From positions 1 through 64,000 of the IMG/VR virus record IMGVR_UViG_3300045243_000058: a stretch of DNA of 64,000 nt; one strand, written 5' to 3'. Both the position numbers and the translations under genes were made by a program. The notes under the pieces are model-generated. The model was not told the origin of the DNA. It saw only the letters and a program-made list of their open reading frames with translations, and made no database searches. Shown piece by piece: positions 30,654 to 41,900 of the stretch (the stretch's first letter is position 1; every line of letters begins with the position of its first letter). This stretch comes from a virus.

Positions 30654-32619
30654 AGGTTGCGAGTACGGCAAGCCGCCCGACACCATCAGCCGCGGCGCGC
30701 TGCGCATCGCTCGCAACTACTTCTACGAGCCGGAGAACCCCACCCTCGTCCAGTACCCGTGGCGCAGTCTGTTCGGCACCATGCAGAGCGGGAAGACGCC
30801 CGCCGGCCTGTCGGTCGTCCGCTTTCGGAGCGGGTCCCGGTTCCTCATGGGCGCCGCCGGCACGAAAATCGTACAGGCCCCGCTCGGCACCACGGGCACC
30901 TTTCAGGTGCTCAAGACCCTCACGCAGCAAGTCGGCCGGATGGACTTCGCGTACTACAACCTGACCGACCGGCTCTACATGACCGACGGCGTGAACCCTC
31001 CCCAGGTCTGGAACGGCGTCTCCGGGTCGACGCGCGACATGGGCCTCAACGCTCCCACGACCGCGATGACCTCGGCCCTCGTGAGCAACGCAGACACGAC
31101 CTATCAGGTCGGCGACACGTTCTCCTACGTCATGTCGGAGTACGACTCCGTGAACGTCGTCGAGAGCGGCCCCGGCCCGGTCATCGTCGTGTCGCTCACG
31201 ACCAACGGGCAGACCGTCCGCCTGAACCTCCCCGCGGCGCTCAACGTCGAGACGACCCACCTGAACATCTACCGGACGCAGGCGGGCGGGACCGTCTGGT
31301 ACTTCCTCGCGCGCGTGCCCATCGGAACGCTGCGCTACTACGACGGCCAGGACACCGAGGCGCTCGGAAACGGCAGCGACAACCTGACGCAGTACGGATT
31401 CGCGACTATGGACGACCTGTTCATCTCCGGGCGCCAGGTCATGCCCATGATCGGCGAGCCGCTCCAGAACAACTACGTCACCCAGAACGGCGTCCCGCCG
31501 TTGGGCGACATGGCGACGATCTTCCAGGATTGCCTCTGCATCTCCGGAGTCCCGGCGTTCCCGCAGCACATCTACTACAGCCTGCCGTTCCTGCCGGAGT
31601 CCTTCTCTCCGGTCTACTTCCTCGCCGAGGAGAACGACCAGGGAGACCCGGTCACCGGCATGTGCGTCGCGAACGACCGCTTCCTCGCCTTCTGCAACAA
31701 CAGCGTGTGGCGCCACGACCGCCTGCCATTCGTGAACGACCCCGGGTTCGGTACCGGGTCGGCGACCCGGAGCCGCGTCGCGAACGACCACGGCTCCATC
31801 GCCAAGCGCGCCGTCTGCTCCTACAGCGTCGGGTTTCCCAACGACCGGGCGTTCTACCTGAGCAACCGCGGGCCGTACTCGACGGACGGCTACGTCACGG
31901 TGCCGCTCGGCGGAGACCTCAACTGGGACAAGGCGAAGATCAACTTCTCGGCCATCTCAGGGGCGGTCGCGGTCGCGTGGCCGAAGTACCGCATCGTCAT
32001 CCTGTGCCTGCCGAGTCCGTCGTCTTCGGTCAACGACTTCGCGCTCATCTACCACTACGACCCACGGCACGCGAAGCGCGGCACGGGCGTCGGTAAGTGG
32101 ACGGGGCCGATCGACTTGCGCGCCGTCGCCATGGCGGTCAGCCACGACGCGGACACCGAGACGCGCCTCTACACCGCCGACAGCCGGGCGAATGGTCAGG
32201 TCTACCTCGAGGACAACGGAGACCACGACGCGGCGCAGACGCTCAACTCCGCGGGCGACATCCTTGCCGAGTGGGAAACCGGCGACCAAGTCGTCGGCGG
32301 CCGTAGCAGCCAGAACTTCCTCGGCAACGTCTACGTCAGCATGGCGGACACGAACGACACGAATCCGACTCTCCTCGCGACGGTGAACCGGAACGACGAC
32401 GAGTGGGAACTCCCGATGGAGAACCTGACGCCGAACCAGGCGTCCCTTGAGGGCCTCGGGACGTCGTCGGTCTCGCGTGACAAGGGGCGCACGCTCGTCG
32501 CTGGAATCTGGGAAATGGCGTCGGAAGTCCGGCTGCACATGAAGGAAACGAGCCACGGCACGCGGCGCCGCGTCGTTGACGTCGAGTGCGAGGCGGAGCC
32601 TCGGGGGCGGCGGAAGTGA
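30625..32619 (+). CDS. Large tail/stem virion protein
   Basis: A 664-residue protein. TTG 30625 is taken as start, since GGTGGAG lies ahead and no closer ATG or GTG is suitable; it overlaps the coiled-coil gene. The protein is beta-rich with repeated aromatic strands and has a late DLRAVAMAVSHDADTETRLY. Composition and size fit stabilisation or stem proteins of podovirus tails (gp10-like). Likely part of the tail nozzle. Confidence 0.55.
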   Translation: MRPYPIPVSEGCEYGKPPDTISRGALRIARNYFYEPENPTLVQYPWRSLFGTMQSGKTPAGLSVVRFRSGSRFLMGAAGTKIVQAPLGTTGTFQVLKTLTQQVGRMDFAYYNLTDRLYMTDGVNPPQVWNGVSGSTRDMGLNAPTTAMTSALVSNADTTYQVGDTFSYVMSEYDSVNVVESGPGPVIVVSLTTNGQTVRLNLPAALNVETTHLNIYRTQAGGTVWYFLARVPIGTLRYYDGQDTEALGNGSDNLTQYGFATMDDLFISGRQVMPMIGEPLQNNYVTQNGVPPLGDMATIFQDCLCISGVPAFPQHIYYSLPFLPESFSPVYFLAEENDQGDPVTGMCVANDRFLAFCNNSVWRHDRLPFVNDPGFGTGSATRSRVANDHGSIAKRAVCSYSVGFPNDRAFYLSNRGPYSTDGYVTVPLGGDLNWDKAKINFSAISGAVAVAWPKYRIVILCLPSPSSSVNDFALIYHYDPRHAKRGTGVGKWTGPIDLRAVAMAVSHDADTETRLYTADSRANGQVYLEDNGDHDAAQTLNSAGDILAEWETGDQVVGGRSSQNFLGNVYVSMADTNDTNPTLLATVNRNDDEWELPMENLTPNQASLEGLGTSSVSRDKGRTLVAGIWEMASEVRLHMKETSHGTRRRVVDVECEAEPRGRRK

Positions 32620-33245
32620 CAGTCAAACGGCTGCGCGGCTACAAGCGGGCCTCCACGGGCGCACAGAACCTCAACGAGTTGAACCGGCAGATGAGCGAGG
32701 TCGATCTCGCGATTCACGACATCGAGCGCGTCATCGGTGAACTCACGACCGAGGTGAACAAGATCCTGAACGGAACGATCGACGTCGTCCCAAGGCACGC
32801 ATTGACTCATCTGCCGGACGGTTCGGACCCGCTCACGACGGTCGCGCCGACTTTCTCGTTCTCGACCGCCGCCGCCGCGGGGGTCGCGTTGTCATTCATC
32901 CGCTCGGACGCCACGCTTGCGCTGTTCGATGCGACGGTGCCGAGCATCCTGAGTAACGCCGCGGCCGTCGGCGCGGCAGGCAAGGCGGCGCGTCGCGATC
33001 ACACGCACAAGTCGGAGACCTCGGGAGACTGGTACGCGGACACGAACGGGAAAGGGCTCGTGACGGTGGACGCCCAGGGGACGCCGCGGTACTGGCGAGT
33101 CAGCGTCACGAATGGAGCCGGGAATCCTACCGGCGGCGCGACCCTATCGATATCGAACCTCGGCGTCCTGACCGCCGCCCGCGACGCGCTCGCAACAGGA
33201 ACGCTCCAGATACGGATCGACGATCTCGGGACGACTCCTCCATGA
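32616..33245 (+). CDS. Tail fibre or spike-like protein, 209 aa
   Basis: GTG 32616 in a GTGA overlap. The N-terminus is helical. The middle has HALTHLPDGSDPL and VGAAGKAARRDHTHK, the short DH(T/V)H motif typical of phage fibre and baseplate proteins. The end is beta-rich. Probably the last tail gene before the ejection operon. Confidence 0.55.
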   Translation: MTVKRLRGYKRASTGAQNLNELNRQMSEVDLAIHDIERVIGELTTEVNKILNGTIDVVPRHALTHLPDGSDPLTTVAPTFSFSTAAAAGVALSFIRSDATLALFDATVPSILSNAAAVGAAGKAARRDHTHKSETSGDWYADTNGKGLVTVDAQGTPRYWRVSVTNGAGNPTGGATLSISNLGVLTAARDALATGTLQIRIDDLGTTPP

Positions 33246-33250
33246 CGATA

Positions 33251-33279
33251 TTGCGAAGCCATTGCGATTCCGGTACGTT
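33251..33279 (+). promoter_or_regulatory. Late-type promoter before ejection genes
   Basis: TTGCGA (33251-33256), a 17-base spacer, then TACGTT (33274-33279), the same -10 box as at 16806. It lies in the 86-base gap before the ejection genes, which also holds a short GGTCCCC/GGGGATG hairpin at about 33291-33310. Confidence 0.5.
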
Positions 33280-33331
33280 ACCGGCCAGAAGGTCCCCATG
33301 AGGGGATGCCCGAGCGGCGGAGGTACCTGAG

Positions 33332-34498
33332 ATGTGGGAAATCGACCCGACGTCCGGACAGCTCGTCTTCGTCTCGAGCCCGGGAGGCGGCTCCGGCGGG
33401 GGCGGCAGCACCTTCAACGATCCCTACGGCATCGGTGGCGACCCCCACGTCGGCGGCGGGGGAATGTCGGGCTCCGGCTACTACTGGGATCCGGCGCAGA
33501 ACAAGTACGTCTCTCTCCCGAGTCCGTACCCGTCGAACGCTCCTCCGGGCTACATGATCTGGAACGGATCCCAGTGGGTCCAGAACCCTAACTTCGCTTC
33601 AAGCGGCGCCGGAGGAACGCTCGGTGGACAGGGCGACACCGGACATCAGGGTCAGCCCGGACAGGGTGGCGGGGCCGGCGGCCTCGTTCCCCTTCCGTCG
33701 CATCCCGGGTTCATGATGAATCCGTCTACCGGGCAGGTGTTCTTCAGCAACGGCCAGCCGTTCGTGAATCAGGGACAGCAGGTCTACTACAACAGCGGGA
33801 TGAATCAGTTCAGCACGACTCCTCCGGGCCCGATGACCCAGCAGCCGCAGACGAACAATCCGGCCGATCCCACGGTCCCGGGCGGCACGGGTCCGACGGC
33901 CGGAGGTGGAACCGGGTCGTGGGCGAAGTACGCGCCGTTCGTCTACGGCGGTCTCAACGCGATCCAGGGGTTTCTGGGTTCGAGGAATGCGGCGGCAGCG
34001 TACAAGGCGGCGGCGAACGCTCAGAACGCAACGCGCGCGCAGAGCATGGCGCTCGCGTCGCCCGGGAACCTCCAGGCCGACATCACGGGCCAGATCCCGT
34101 TCTACCAGCAGCTCTACAAGCCCGGCGTGCTGAACCAAGGGCAGGCGATCTCGCTCGCGCGCGAGGGGAACCTCCAGTCCTTCGACGCCGACGTGGCGCG
34201 CCGTGGCCTCGGCGGTAGCGGAATCCAGGCGTCTGGAGAGAATGCCATTCGCGGCGGGGCGACGGCGGCCTACAGCGACGCGCTCCGGAAGTACAACGAG
34301 GACGTCTACACCGGCGCCGTGAACACCGGCAGCGACATCTATCACACGCAGGTCGGGGCGTCCCAGGGGACGCCGATTGCTTCAACCTTCACTCCCTCGG
34401 CCGGGAGCGATGCGCTCAACGCGCTCATCTCGGGCGGCGGGGCCTACGCGCTCGCCAAGACGCTCAAGAACTACCCGTACCTCTACCCGGGTCAGTGA
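33332..34498 (+). CDS. Internal virion (ejection) protein, Gly-rich
   Basis: A 388-residue protein from ATG 33332 with GGCGGAGGTAC ahead. Residues 1-200 are Gly/Pro/Ser/Asn-rich with alternating Tyr and Gln (SGSGYYWDPAQNKYVSLPSP). Residues 205-330 are helical with KAAANAQNATRAQSMALAS. It leads the operon that ends in the giant protein. Podovirus internal core proteins are of this kind, and it probably enters the host cell with the DNA. Confidence 0.6.
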   Translation: MWEIDPTSGQLVFVSSPGGGSGGGGSTFNDPYGIGGDPHVGGGGMSGSGYYWDPAQNKYVSLPSPYPSNAPPGYMIWNGSQWVQNPNFASSGAGGTLGGQGDTGHQGQPGQGGGAGGLVPLPSHPGFMMNPSTGQVFFSNGQPFVNQGQQVYYNSGMNQFSTTPPGPMTQQPQTNNPADPTVPGGTGPTAGGGTGSWAKYAPFVYGGLNAIQGFLGSRNAAAAYKAAANAQNATRAQSMALASPGNLQADITGQIPFYQQLYKPGVLNQGQAISLAREGNLQSFDADVARRGLGGSGIQASGENAIRGGATAAYSDALRKYNEDVYTGAVNTGSDIYHTQVGASQGTPIASTFTPSAGSDALNALISGGGAYALAKTLKNYPYLYPGQ

Positions 34499-34507
34499 GG
34501 TGACGCG

Positions 34508-34798
34508 ATGCCGACCGATCCGTACGGTCTGAATTACCAGTACGGCGGCCCTCCGCCGGCTCCATCGCCGGGCGCTCCCTCGCCGTACTACCCGGGTGCA
34601 CCTACTGGCGGACCCACCGGCGGTTCCGGCTATCAGTACGGCGGTCCGCCTCCGTCGCCGTATCGTGGAGTCGCGGGAGGAGCCAAGACTCCGTGGGCCG
34701 CGTGGGGACCGCAAGACCACATGTCGTACTGGAATCATGTGATGGGGCACTACATGGCTGCGCTCGCCGGGCGAGGGCAGATCAAATACCCCTACTGA
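34508..34798 (+). CDS. Pro/Gly-rich repeat protein, 96 aa
   Basis: ATG 34508 after GAGGTGACG. It holds two YQYGGPPP(A/S)P units with Pro/Gly/Tyr spacers and a helical C-terminus (HMSYWNHVMGHYMAALAG). Likely a flexible internal virion protein of the ejection complex. Confidence 0.5.
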   Translation: MPTDPYGLNYQYGGPPPAPSPGAPSPYYPGAPTGGPTGGSGYQYGGPPPSPYRGVAGGAKTPWAAWGPQDHMSYWNHVMGHYMAALAGRGQIKYPY

Positions 34799-34807
34799 GG
34801 CATCGCC

Positions 34808-35992
34808 ATGGCCTTGAGGCCCGTCGCTCCTCCGCCCTACGCCGCGCCGCCGCCGGTCGACCCGATGAACGCCGGGATGAACGCGCCGCCGCAGGGGCCG
34901 CCTCCGCCTCCCTATATGCCCGGGAGCGGCCAGCCCCCGTGGGCGCCGAACGTGAACGTCGCTCCGCCTCCTCCGCCGCCTTCCCCGGGCGGGGCAGCCC
35001 CCGACTACTCACAGCCGGGCGGTGAGGCACCGTTCGGCGGCACGCCGTACTGGTCGGGCGTGATGCGCAACTACATCGACATGATCACGAAGCCGCAGGC
35101 GACCCCGCGGCCCGCGCCGCTCGACAACTCCCAGATCGCCGCGTACATGCTCAACCCTGGGATGCGCGGCGAGCTGATGAACATGTACAACACGCCGTAC
35201 CAGGCGGCCATCGCGCAGGCGCGCAGCCATGAGGAGATGATCGGCCACGGGCTCACCGGGGCCGCCCACATGCTCTCGGCCGCCGGCGAGTACGAGCAGC
35301 GCCAGCACGAGGACGCGCGCGAGACGGCGCAGCGAAACTACTCCTCGGCGAAGACGGCCGCGGAGTCCGGGGACGTCACGTTCGACTACAAGGCGGCGGG
35401 CGCGCCGGAACTCTATTCGGTCGCGCAACAGCGGGCCCAGATGTTCGGGACCATCCACAACCCGGAGACCAAGCCGCAGGTCGAGGAGCGGAACCGGAAG
35501 GAGTGGTACGGGCGCCTCGACAAACTCCAGTCCCAGTTGAACGACATCCAAGCGGCGCGCGACAAGCTCCAGTCGAACCCGAACCTGGCGTTCCTCCTCG
35601 ACCCCGAGAAGCGCAAGGGCAACGCGGGCTACGGGACGGCGAGCAACCTTGAGAAGTCGATCAACGACCGGAGCGCCCAGCTCGACCAGCAGGAAGCCGA
35701 CATCCGTAAGGAGATGGACGCGCTCAGGACGATGTCTCCGGCGCTCGGCCCGCACGGCGAGCCGTCGACCTTCGAGCGGTACAACAAGATGTCGGGGCCG
35801 GAGCAGGAGCAATACGTTCAGAAGCGCGCGACCGTGATCCAGACGCTCAAGGCGCGCCCGCAGCGTCCCGGCCAGCCCTCCGACTACGAATTGTTCTCCA
35901 AGCTGTCGCCCGACCAGCAGGACGCCTTCGTCGAGCAGTTCGTGAAGGGACAGGAGGCGCGCCGGTCCTACGCCACGGCAGCGAGCCCCTGA
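34808..35992 (+). CDS. Internal virion protein, coiled-coil
   Basis: A 394-residue protein from ATG 34808. The first 80 residues are Pro-rich. The rest is helical and charged, with QSQLNDIQAARDKLQSNPN and SINDRSAQLDQQEADIRKEM, typical of core proteins. The stop overlaps the giant gene's start by one base. The inferred role is ejection into the periplasm or cytoplasm together with DNA. Confidence 0.6.
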   Translation: MALRPVAPPPYAAPPPVDPMNAGMNAPPQGPPPPPYMPGSGQPPWAPNVNVAPPPPPPSPGGAAPDYSQPGGEAPFGGTPYWSGVMRNYIDMITKPQATPRPAPLDNSQIAAYMLNPGMRGELMNMYNTPYQAAIAQARSHEEMIGHGLTGAAHMLSAAGEYEQRQHEDARETAQRNYSSAKTAAESGDVTFDYKAAGAPELYSVAQQRAQMFGTIHNPETKPQVEERNRKEWYGRLDKLQSQLNDIQAARDKLQSNPNLAFLLDPEKRKGNAGYGTASNLEKSINDRSAQLDQQEADIRKEMDALRTMSPALGPHGEPSTFERYNKMSGPEQEQYVQKRATVIQTLKARPQRPGQPSDYELFSKLSPDQQDAFVEQFVKGQEARRSYATAASP

Positions 35993-38900
35993 TGCCGCCG
36001 GAGGCGCCGAGCGCGTACGACGAGCTCCTCCGCCGGTACGGAATGGACCAGCCGTCGTCATCGGCGCCGTCCGCCGGGCCCGGCCCGGCCGATCACTCCT
36101 CCCTAGAAGCGCAGAACGGCCTGCCGCCCGGCCTCCTGGACGCAGTAGCGCAACAGGAGTCCGGAGGGAACCCGAACGCCGTGTCGAAGGCCGGCGCTGT
36201 CGGCAAGTTCCAGTTCATGCCCGCCACAGCGCGCGCCTACGGGCTGCGGGTCGACGCCGGCGCCGACGAGCGCCGAGACCCCGTCAAGAGCGCCGCCGCT
36301 GCGGCCCTCCTCCTCGGTGACCTGCACCGTCGGTTCAGCGGGCGCACCGACCTCGCGCTCGCGGCCTACAACGCCGGGCCGGGCGCCGTGAAGGACGCCG
36401 GGAACGCCGTGCCCGACTTCCCCGAGACCCAGAACTACGTCCGGTCGATCATGGGGAAGATGGGCGCGAGCGCGGCACCCGCCGACACCGGGGCGATGGA
36501 CGAACTCATGCGCCGCTACGGTCTCTCCGGCGACCAGGATATGCCAGCGCCGGCGGCGCCCGACACGACTGGCGCTCCCGCGCCGCCTCCGAGCGCCGCG
36601 CCGGCCGCTCCGGCGCCGCAGATACCCGGCACCGGCGGCTACCAGTTCCCGGCCGCGGGCATGGTGGCGCAGGGGCCGGGCGGCGACATCGCCTTCCCGC
36701 CGTCCGCGCGCGCTCCGCAAGGCGAGGTCCAGGTGCCCCCGAAGTCGGCGACCGACGCAGAGGAACGGCAGCGACAACTGGCCGACTGGTGGGAGGGCGG
36801 CGGTAAGGCCATGAGCCCGCAGCAGATCGCCGCGCTCGGCCCAGAGTACCAGGCGTTCTACGAGGAAACGACCGGGAAACGACCGACGATGGGCGCGCCG
36901 CCATCCGAGTTCCAGATGACCGGCGCGCAGCTTGCGCAGTCGACCGGAGAGCAGGCGTACGCCGGGTTCGCCGGCGCCGTGGCACCGTACGTCCCGAACA
37001 TCCCCGGGGCCGACGTCGTGAAGTGGCAGCGCGAGGTCGGCGCGTCCGGGCCGATCGGGGTCGCCGCCGGCGCCGCGGGGGCCATCGCCGGGTACTCGAC
37101 GCCGACTCCGCTCCCGGTTGCGGCGCGGACGGTCGGGAAACTCGCCTCCGAGATGCTCATCGGCCGCGGCGCTATCGAGATGGCCGACAAGGCGAAGCAG
37201 GCGCTCTTCGAGGACTCCCTCGACGCGCTCCTCAACGGAGAGCACGGTCCGAAGGTGGTCCGTGCCGCGCAGGCGGCGCGCGCCGCAGCGATGGACGCCG
37301 GGGCCTCCGTGGAGGACGCGGCGACTGCCGGGACCAACGCCGCCCACGACTACATCACCGCCAACGTCGCCCCCACGGCCCAGAGGTTCGCCGACGCGAT
37401 GGGCGACCAGCTCCTCAAGGGGATGTCCGGAAGCGCCCGCGTGTGGGCGGCCCGCAATCTCCTCGACCCGGCCGCGGCCGGCCTGACCGCCGGAGGCATT
37501 GAGTCGGCGACCGGCCTCGCGACCGGAGAGGTGAAGCCGGAAGACCTCCCGGACCACCTCGTCGGGACGTCGCTCGGGTTCCTCGTCGCGCACCTCGGAT
37601 GGAAGGGCGTCAGCGCCGCCATGCGCAATCTCGGGCTCACAGAGGGTGACGTGATCTGGAAGGCGCGCAACGGCAAGGAGTTGAGCGACGACGAGAAGGA
37701 CATGCTCAACCGCCTCGTCCAGCGGGTGCGCGCCGGAAGCCAAGGCCCGGGCCGGTCGGAGTACCCGCAGGCGGCCATCGCCGGCACGCCGCCGCAGGCG
37801 CCGGGCGGCCCGGTGGCGCCCGGCGAGGCGCTCGAGCGCAGCGGTCAGGCGCAGGCGCTCGCTGACATTCTCCAGCCGGCCCGGGACGCTCGCGCGGCCG
37901 AAGCGTCCGATGCCGCCGCGCGCGCGGCGCGCGCCGCCGACAAGCAGGCCCGGGAAGCCTCCGTCGCCGCGGCACGGGCGCAGGACGTCTCGGGCGCGAT
38001 GGCCCCCCTCCAGGAGCGCGCGAAGTTCTACGTGGAACAGGGGTTGCTCTCTGCGGAGGAAGTGCAGAGCATGGGGTCTCCTGACGCCCTGTCGCGCCTC
38101 CTCGACGTAGCGCAGAACCGTCGGGCCGAGGAGGAGCAACGGAAGCTCGCCACGTTGGCTCAGGGCGCGCGATTGTCCGGAACGGGACTCGTGACTCGCA
38201 TCCCCGCCACGGAGCCGCAGGCCGCCCCCGTAGCGCCACAGCCGGAGCCGCCTCCGCCGGCGCCGGCGCCGCCGGAATCGGTCCCGGAGCGGTACATCCC
38301 CGGACAGCGGGATCGGTTCTGGGTGCAGAGCATCCTCGCGCGCGCGCCGAACGTGAACGAGGCGGTCAAGATGGCGCAGGAGCGCATCGGTGCGCAGCCG
38401 GGGCTCGACGACTACGTCCGGGCGCGCTGGAACGACAAGTTCCAGGCCGGCCAGAAGGAGCAGGCGACTCGAGACCTGATTCGGCAGGCGAATCAGTCCG
38501 AGCAGGCGCGCCTCCAGCGCGGCGAGAACCGGGCGAAGGTCGCGCGCGACATCGCCGACCGCCTGGCGAGCGACCAGAAGATCAAGGAGAAGCAGCAGTT
38601 GGCGAACGCGGGGCGTGAGGTCCCCACTGAGATCGGCCACGCGCAAGACGTGTCGGCCTTCCACGACCTCCTCGGCCCGGAGACACCACCTGCCGCCACA
38701 CCGGCCCCTGCCCCGACGGAACCGACCGTCGCGGCACCTTCCCCCGCGGCGTCCACGGGGCAGGAGCCGGCGAACGCCGCGCCAGTCGCTCCATCGACTG
38801 GATCCATAAATGCGGGGAAAAAGTCCTTGACTCCGAAGCGCACGAAGGAGCAGCAGTCCTATGTCGACGCTCTCGGGGACGCCATCGGCCACTGGGGGAA

Positions 38901-41900
38901 GATGCTCATCGACCACGTCGGCGCGGTGCGCATCGACACCCAGAAGGCCATCGCGAAGACCGGCCCGCGCGACACCACGACGTTCGACCTGCACCCCGAC
39001 ACCATCAAGGTCCTGAACGACACGCGTCTCGGGATGGTCAAGGGCCTCATCGTGAACAGCGACGGCGTCCCGATCGACGAGGCGGCGGACGCGATGGCGC
39101 GCCTCGGGTTCGCCGGCGGCGACCGGGCACACGCGAAGAAGGAACTCCTCGGCCTGATCCAGAAGATCGCCGGAGACGCGAGCGCCGGTCGCTACAGCGA
39201 CGTGAAGGACCGGATGAAGTGGGGCAAGGCGATGGAAGACGTCGGCGGGGCGATGATCCAGCCGGTCGCCGGCGGAGACCTGAAAGTCGGCCAGGAGTTC
39301 ACGACGCACGACGGCACCAACTGGACCGTCACGAGCACGAAGCCCGGGGCCATCACCGTCGAGAGCACGACGGGCGGGAAGAAGGTCAAGGTCGACGAGT
39401 TCGACAAGATCCCGACCATCGGCGGGGTGAGCGGGCCGTCCTCGTTCGGTGAACAGCGCGGCGCCTACGTCGCTGGCGGGAAGACGATTCAGGCGTTGCA
39501 GGCGCGCTCCTACCTCGTGCGCGAGCCGGCCGGCGCAGACTGGAAGACGGCGAGCGACAAGTTGAAGGGCGTGCTGATTCGCATCGGCGCGTACCACATG
39601 CGCCGCGGCGCCGTGGACCTCGCCGGTCTCGAGAAGGCGATGGTCGGGGAACTCGGCCCGCGAGCGCAGGCTTTCGTCCCGGGCGTCTTTGGTGTACTGT
39701 CCAAGATGCCGGCCTTCGCAAAGCCGGCGGCGCAGGCGGCGGGTGCCCCGGCGGTCAGCGTGTCGTCTCCAGGCGGCGCGGGCTCAACGGTGGCGGCTCC
39801 CTCCCCACCGGCAGTCACCGGGGCACCCGCCGCGAAGCCAGGAGGCACCGATGTCGGAACTCAGCCTGTACGACCTGTCGCAGGCGTCGGAAGACCCGGA
39901 GGAGCAGAAGCAGGGCAAGGTGTACATGCCCCCGGGCCCGGAGGACGAACGAGTCCTCGGGGAGATGTTGCGGCGCCTCCGGCCGAAACTCCTCCAGCGA
40001 AAGCGCCAAAGGCCGCCAAGCCCGAGGAAGTAGCACCGACCCGCACCCTCCGCCCCGGCGGCGTCGCGACCATCTCAAAGGAACTCCTGCCCCGACTCGA
40101 ACCCGAGTGGAAGTCACTCTACGACCGTCTCGCCGCGCCCGAAGGGCTCGACAAGATGGCGAAGATGTTCGGGATGCGCCCGCTCGAGCACCAGGTCGAG
40201 AACCTCGTGCGCATCCTCCGGTCGCTCAAGGCCGACCGCGCGCCCGTGCTCGCGGACGGGACGGGCACCGGGAAGACCCTCTCGGCCGTCATGGTCATCA
40301 ACGAGCACCTGCTCGCCAACCCGCACAGCCGGCAACTCGTCGTCCTGCCGAACGCGGAGATCAAGAGACAGTGGGAGAAGACGCTCAAGCGGGCCGGCAT
40401 CAATTCGCACTACGTCGAGGAAGCCTTCTCGACGAAGCCGATGACGGTCAACTTCATGACCTACCATCGCCTCGGGATCTGGGGACGCGAGAAGCGGATC
40501 GGTCTCATCGAGGGGTTCAACCCCGACCTCATCACCTTCGACGAGGCGCACCGGCTCCGGAACTTCTTCACGGGTGACACGGCCTGGGCACGCATCGGCG
40601 AGGAAATCTCCCGCGCGCCCTACTCGAAGAAGGCGCTCTTCCTATCCGCGACGCCGTTCCAGTCCTTCCTGCACACCAAGTACCTGACGCGCACGCAACT
40701 CTGGGATCCGAAGCAGGCGTGGCCCGACTGGCTGTACCAGAACTTCGGCATCTACAAGGACAAGGACGGGTCGTGGAACGGCGCGTCGCCGAAGTCGCTG
40801 CGGAAGATTCACGAGTCGATGTACCGCTCCGGCGTGCTCCTGAAACACGAGGTCGACTTCAAGGGCCTCAAGAACTCGAAGGGCGAGACGATCACGTACG
40901 CCTCGGAGAACCGCATGGTCTCGGGGTCGCAGGAGCACGTCGCGCAGCAGGCGAAGTACACGAACCTGTTCCAGACGGTCATCGCGGGCCTGATGGAAGA
41001 CCCTGCGAAGAACCGCCGGAACATCATGATCGTCAAGGGCGTCCAGCACCTCTTCAACCGATCGATGGACGAGATCGAGAAGGTGCGCGGCGTCATCGAC
41101 ACGGCGCGCGCCGACCTGGCCGCCGGCAAGAGCGTCATCTTCATGCTCCTGCGGAAGAACGAGACGTCCGCGGAACAGTGGTACGCCGACTGGGAGGCCG
41201 GGAAGCGCGAGTACAAGAAGGGCTCGTACATGCCGGACCTCCTGAAGGTCATGCGCGACCACGAGGTTTCCGTGCCGAGCCCCATGGAGACGCTGCGGAC
41301 GGCCTTCCCGCAGGCGACGTTCATCACGGGTGACCAACCGAGCGGTGGCGGCGCGCGCGCGTCGAGCATCGACGAGTTCCAGTCCGGGCGCGCAAAGGTC
41401 GCCGTCGTCACGATGGCCGCCGGCGCCGAGGGGCTCGACCTCCAGGACCGCATCGGCGCGCACCCGCGGTCGATGTACGTCCTGAGCGTCCCGTACACGG
41501 CAGGGGAGACGGCGCAGGTCGCCGGGCGCCCGTTCCGCCTCGGGAGCGAGTCGAGCGCGAGCGTCACCTGGCTCTATACCGACTCGGCGCAGGACGTGAG
41601 ACAGGCGAAGCTCGTCGCCAACCGCATCCGCGAGATGGGCGCGCTCATCAAGGGCGAGGTCGAGAGCCCGGGCGCGGACGAGATCGAAAAGTTCAACTTC
41701 CCCGAGCTCGACCAGCAGCGCATGAAGCAGGTCGACTCCACGGTCGGCCCGAACCACGTCCCGGTCACGCTCGAGGACATGCAGTACCTCGACATGGAGC
41801 CGGACGGCGACTTCAACGTCGGCGAGAACCGGCAGCGGTACAAGACGACCGCGGGCGAGCAGGGCACTCTGTTTCAGACGCCGCAACAGGTCCGGTACGC

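Noticed and set aside
36103-39597. Minus-strand frame inside the giant gene (1164 codons)
   Set aside because: Arg/Ala/Gly-rich antisense artefact of GC-rich codons; no domain or ribosome site.
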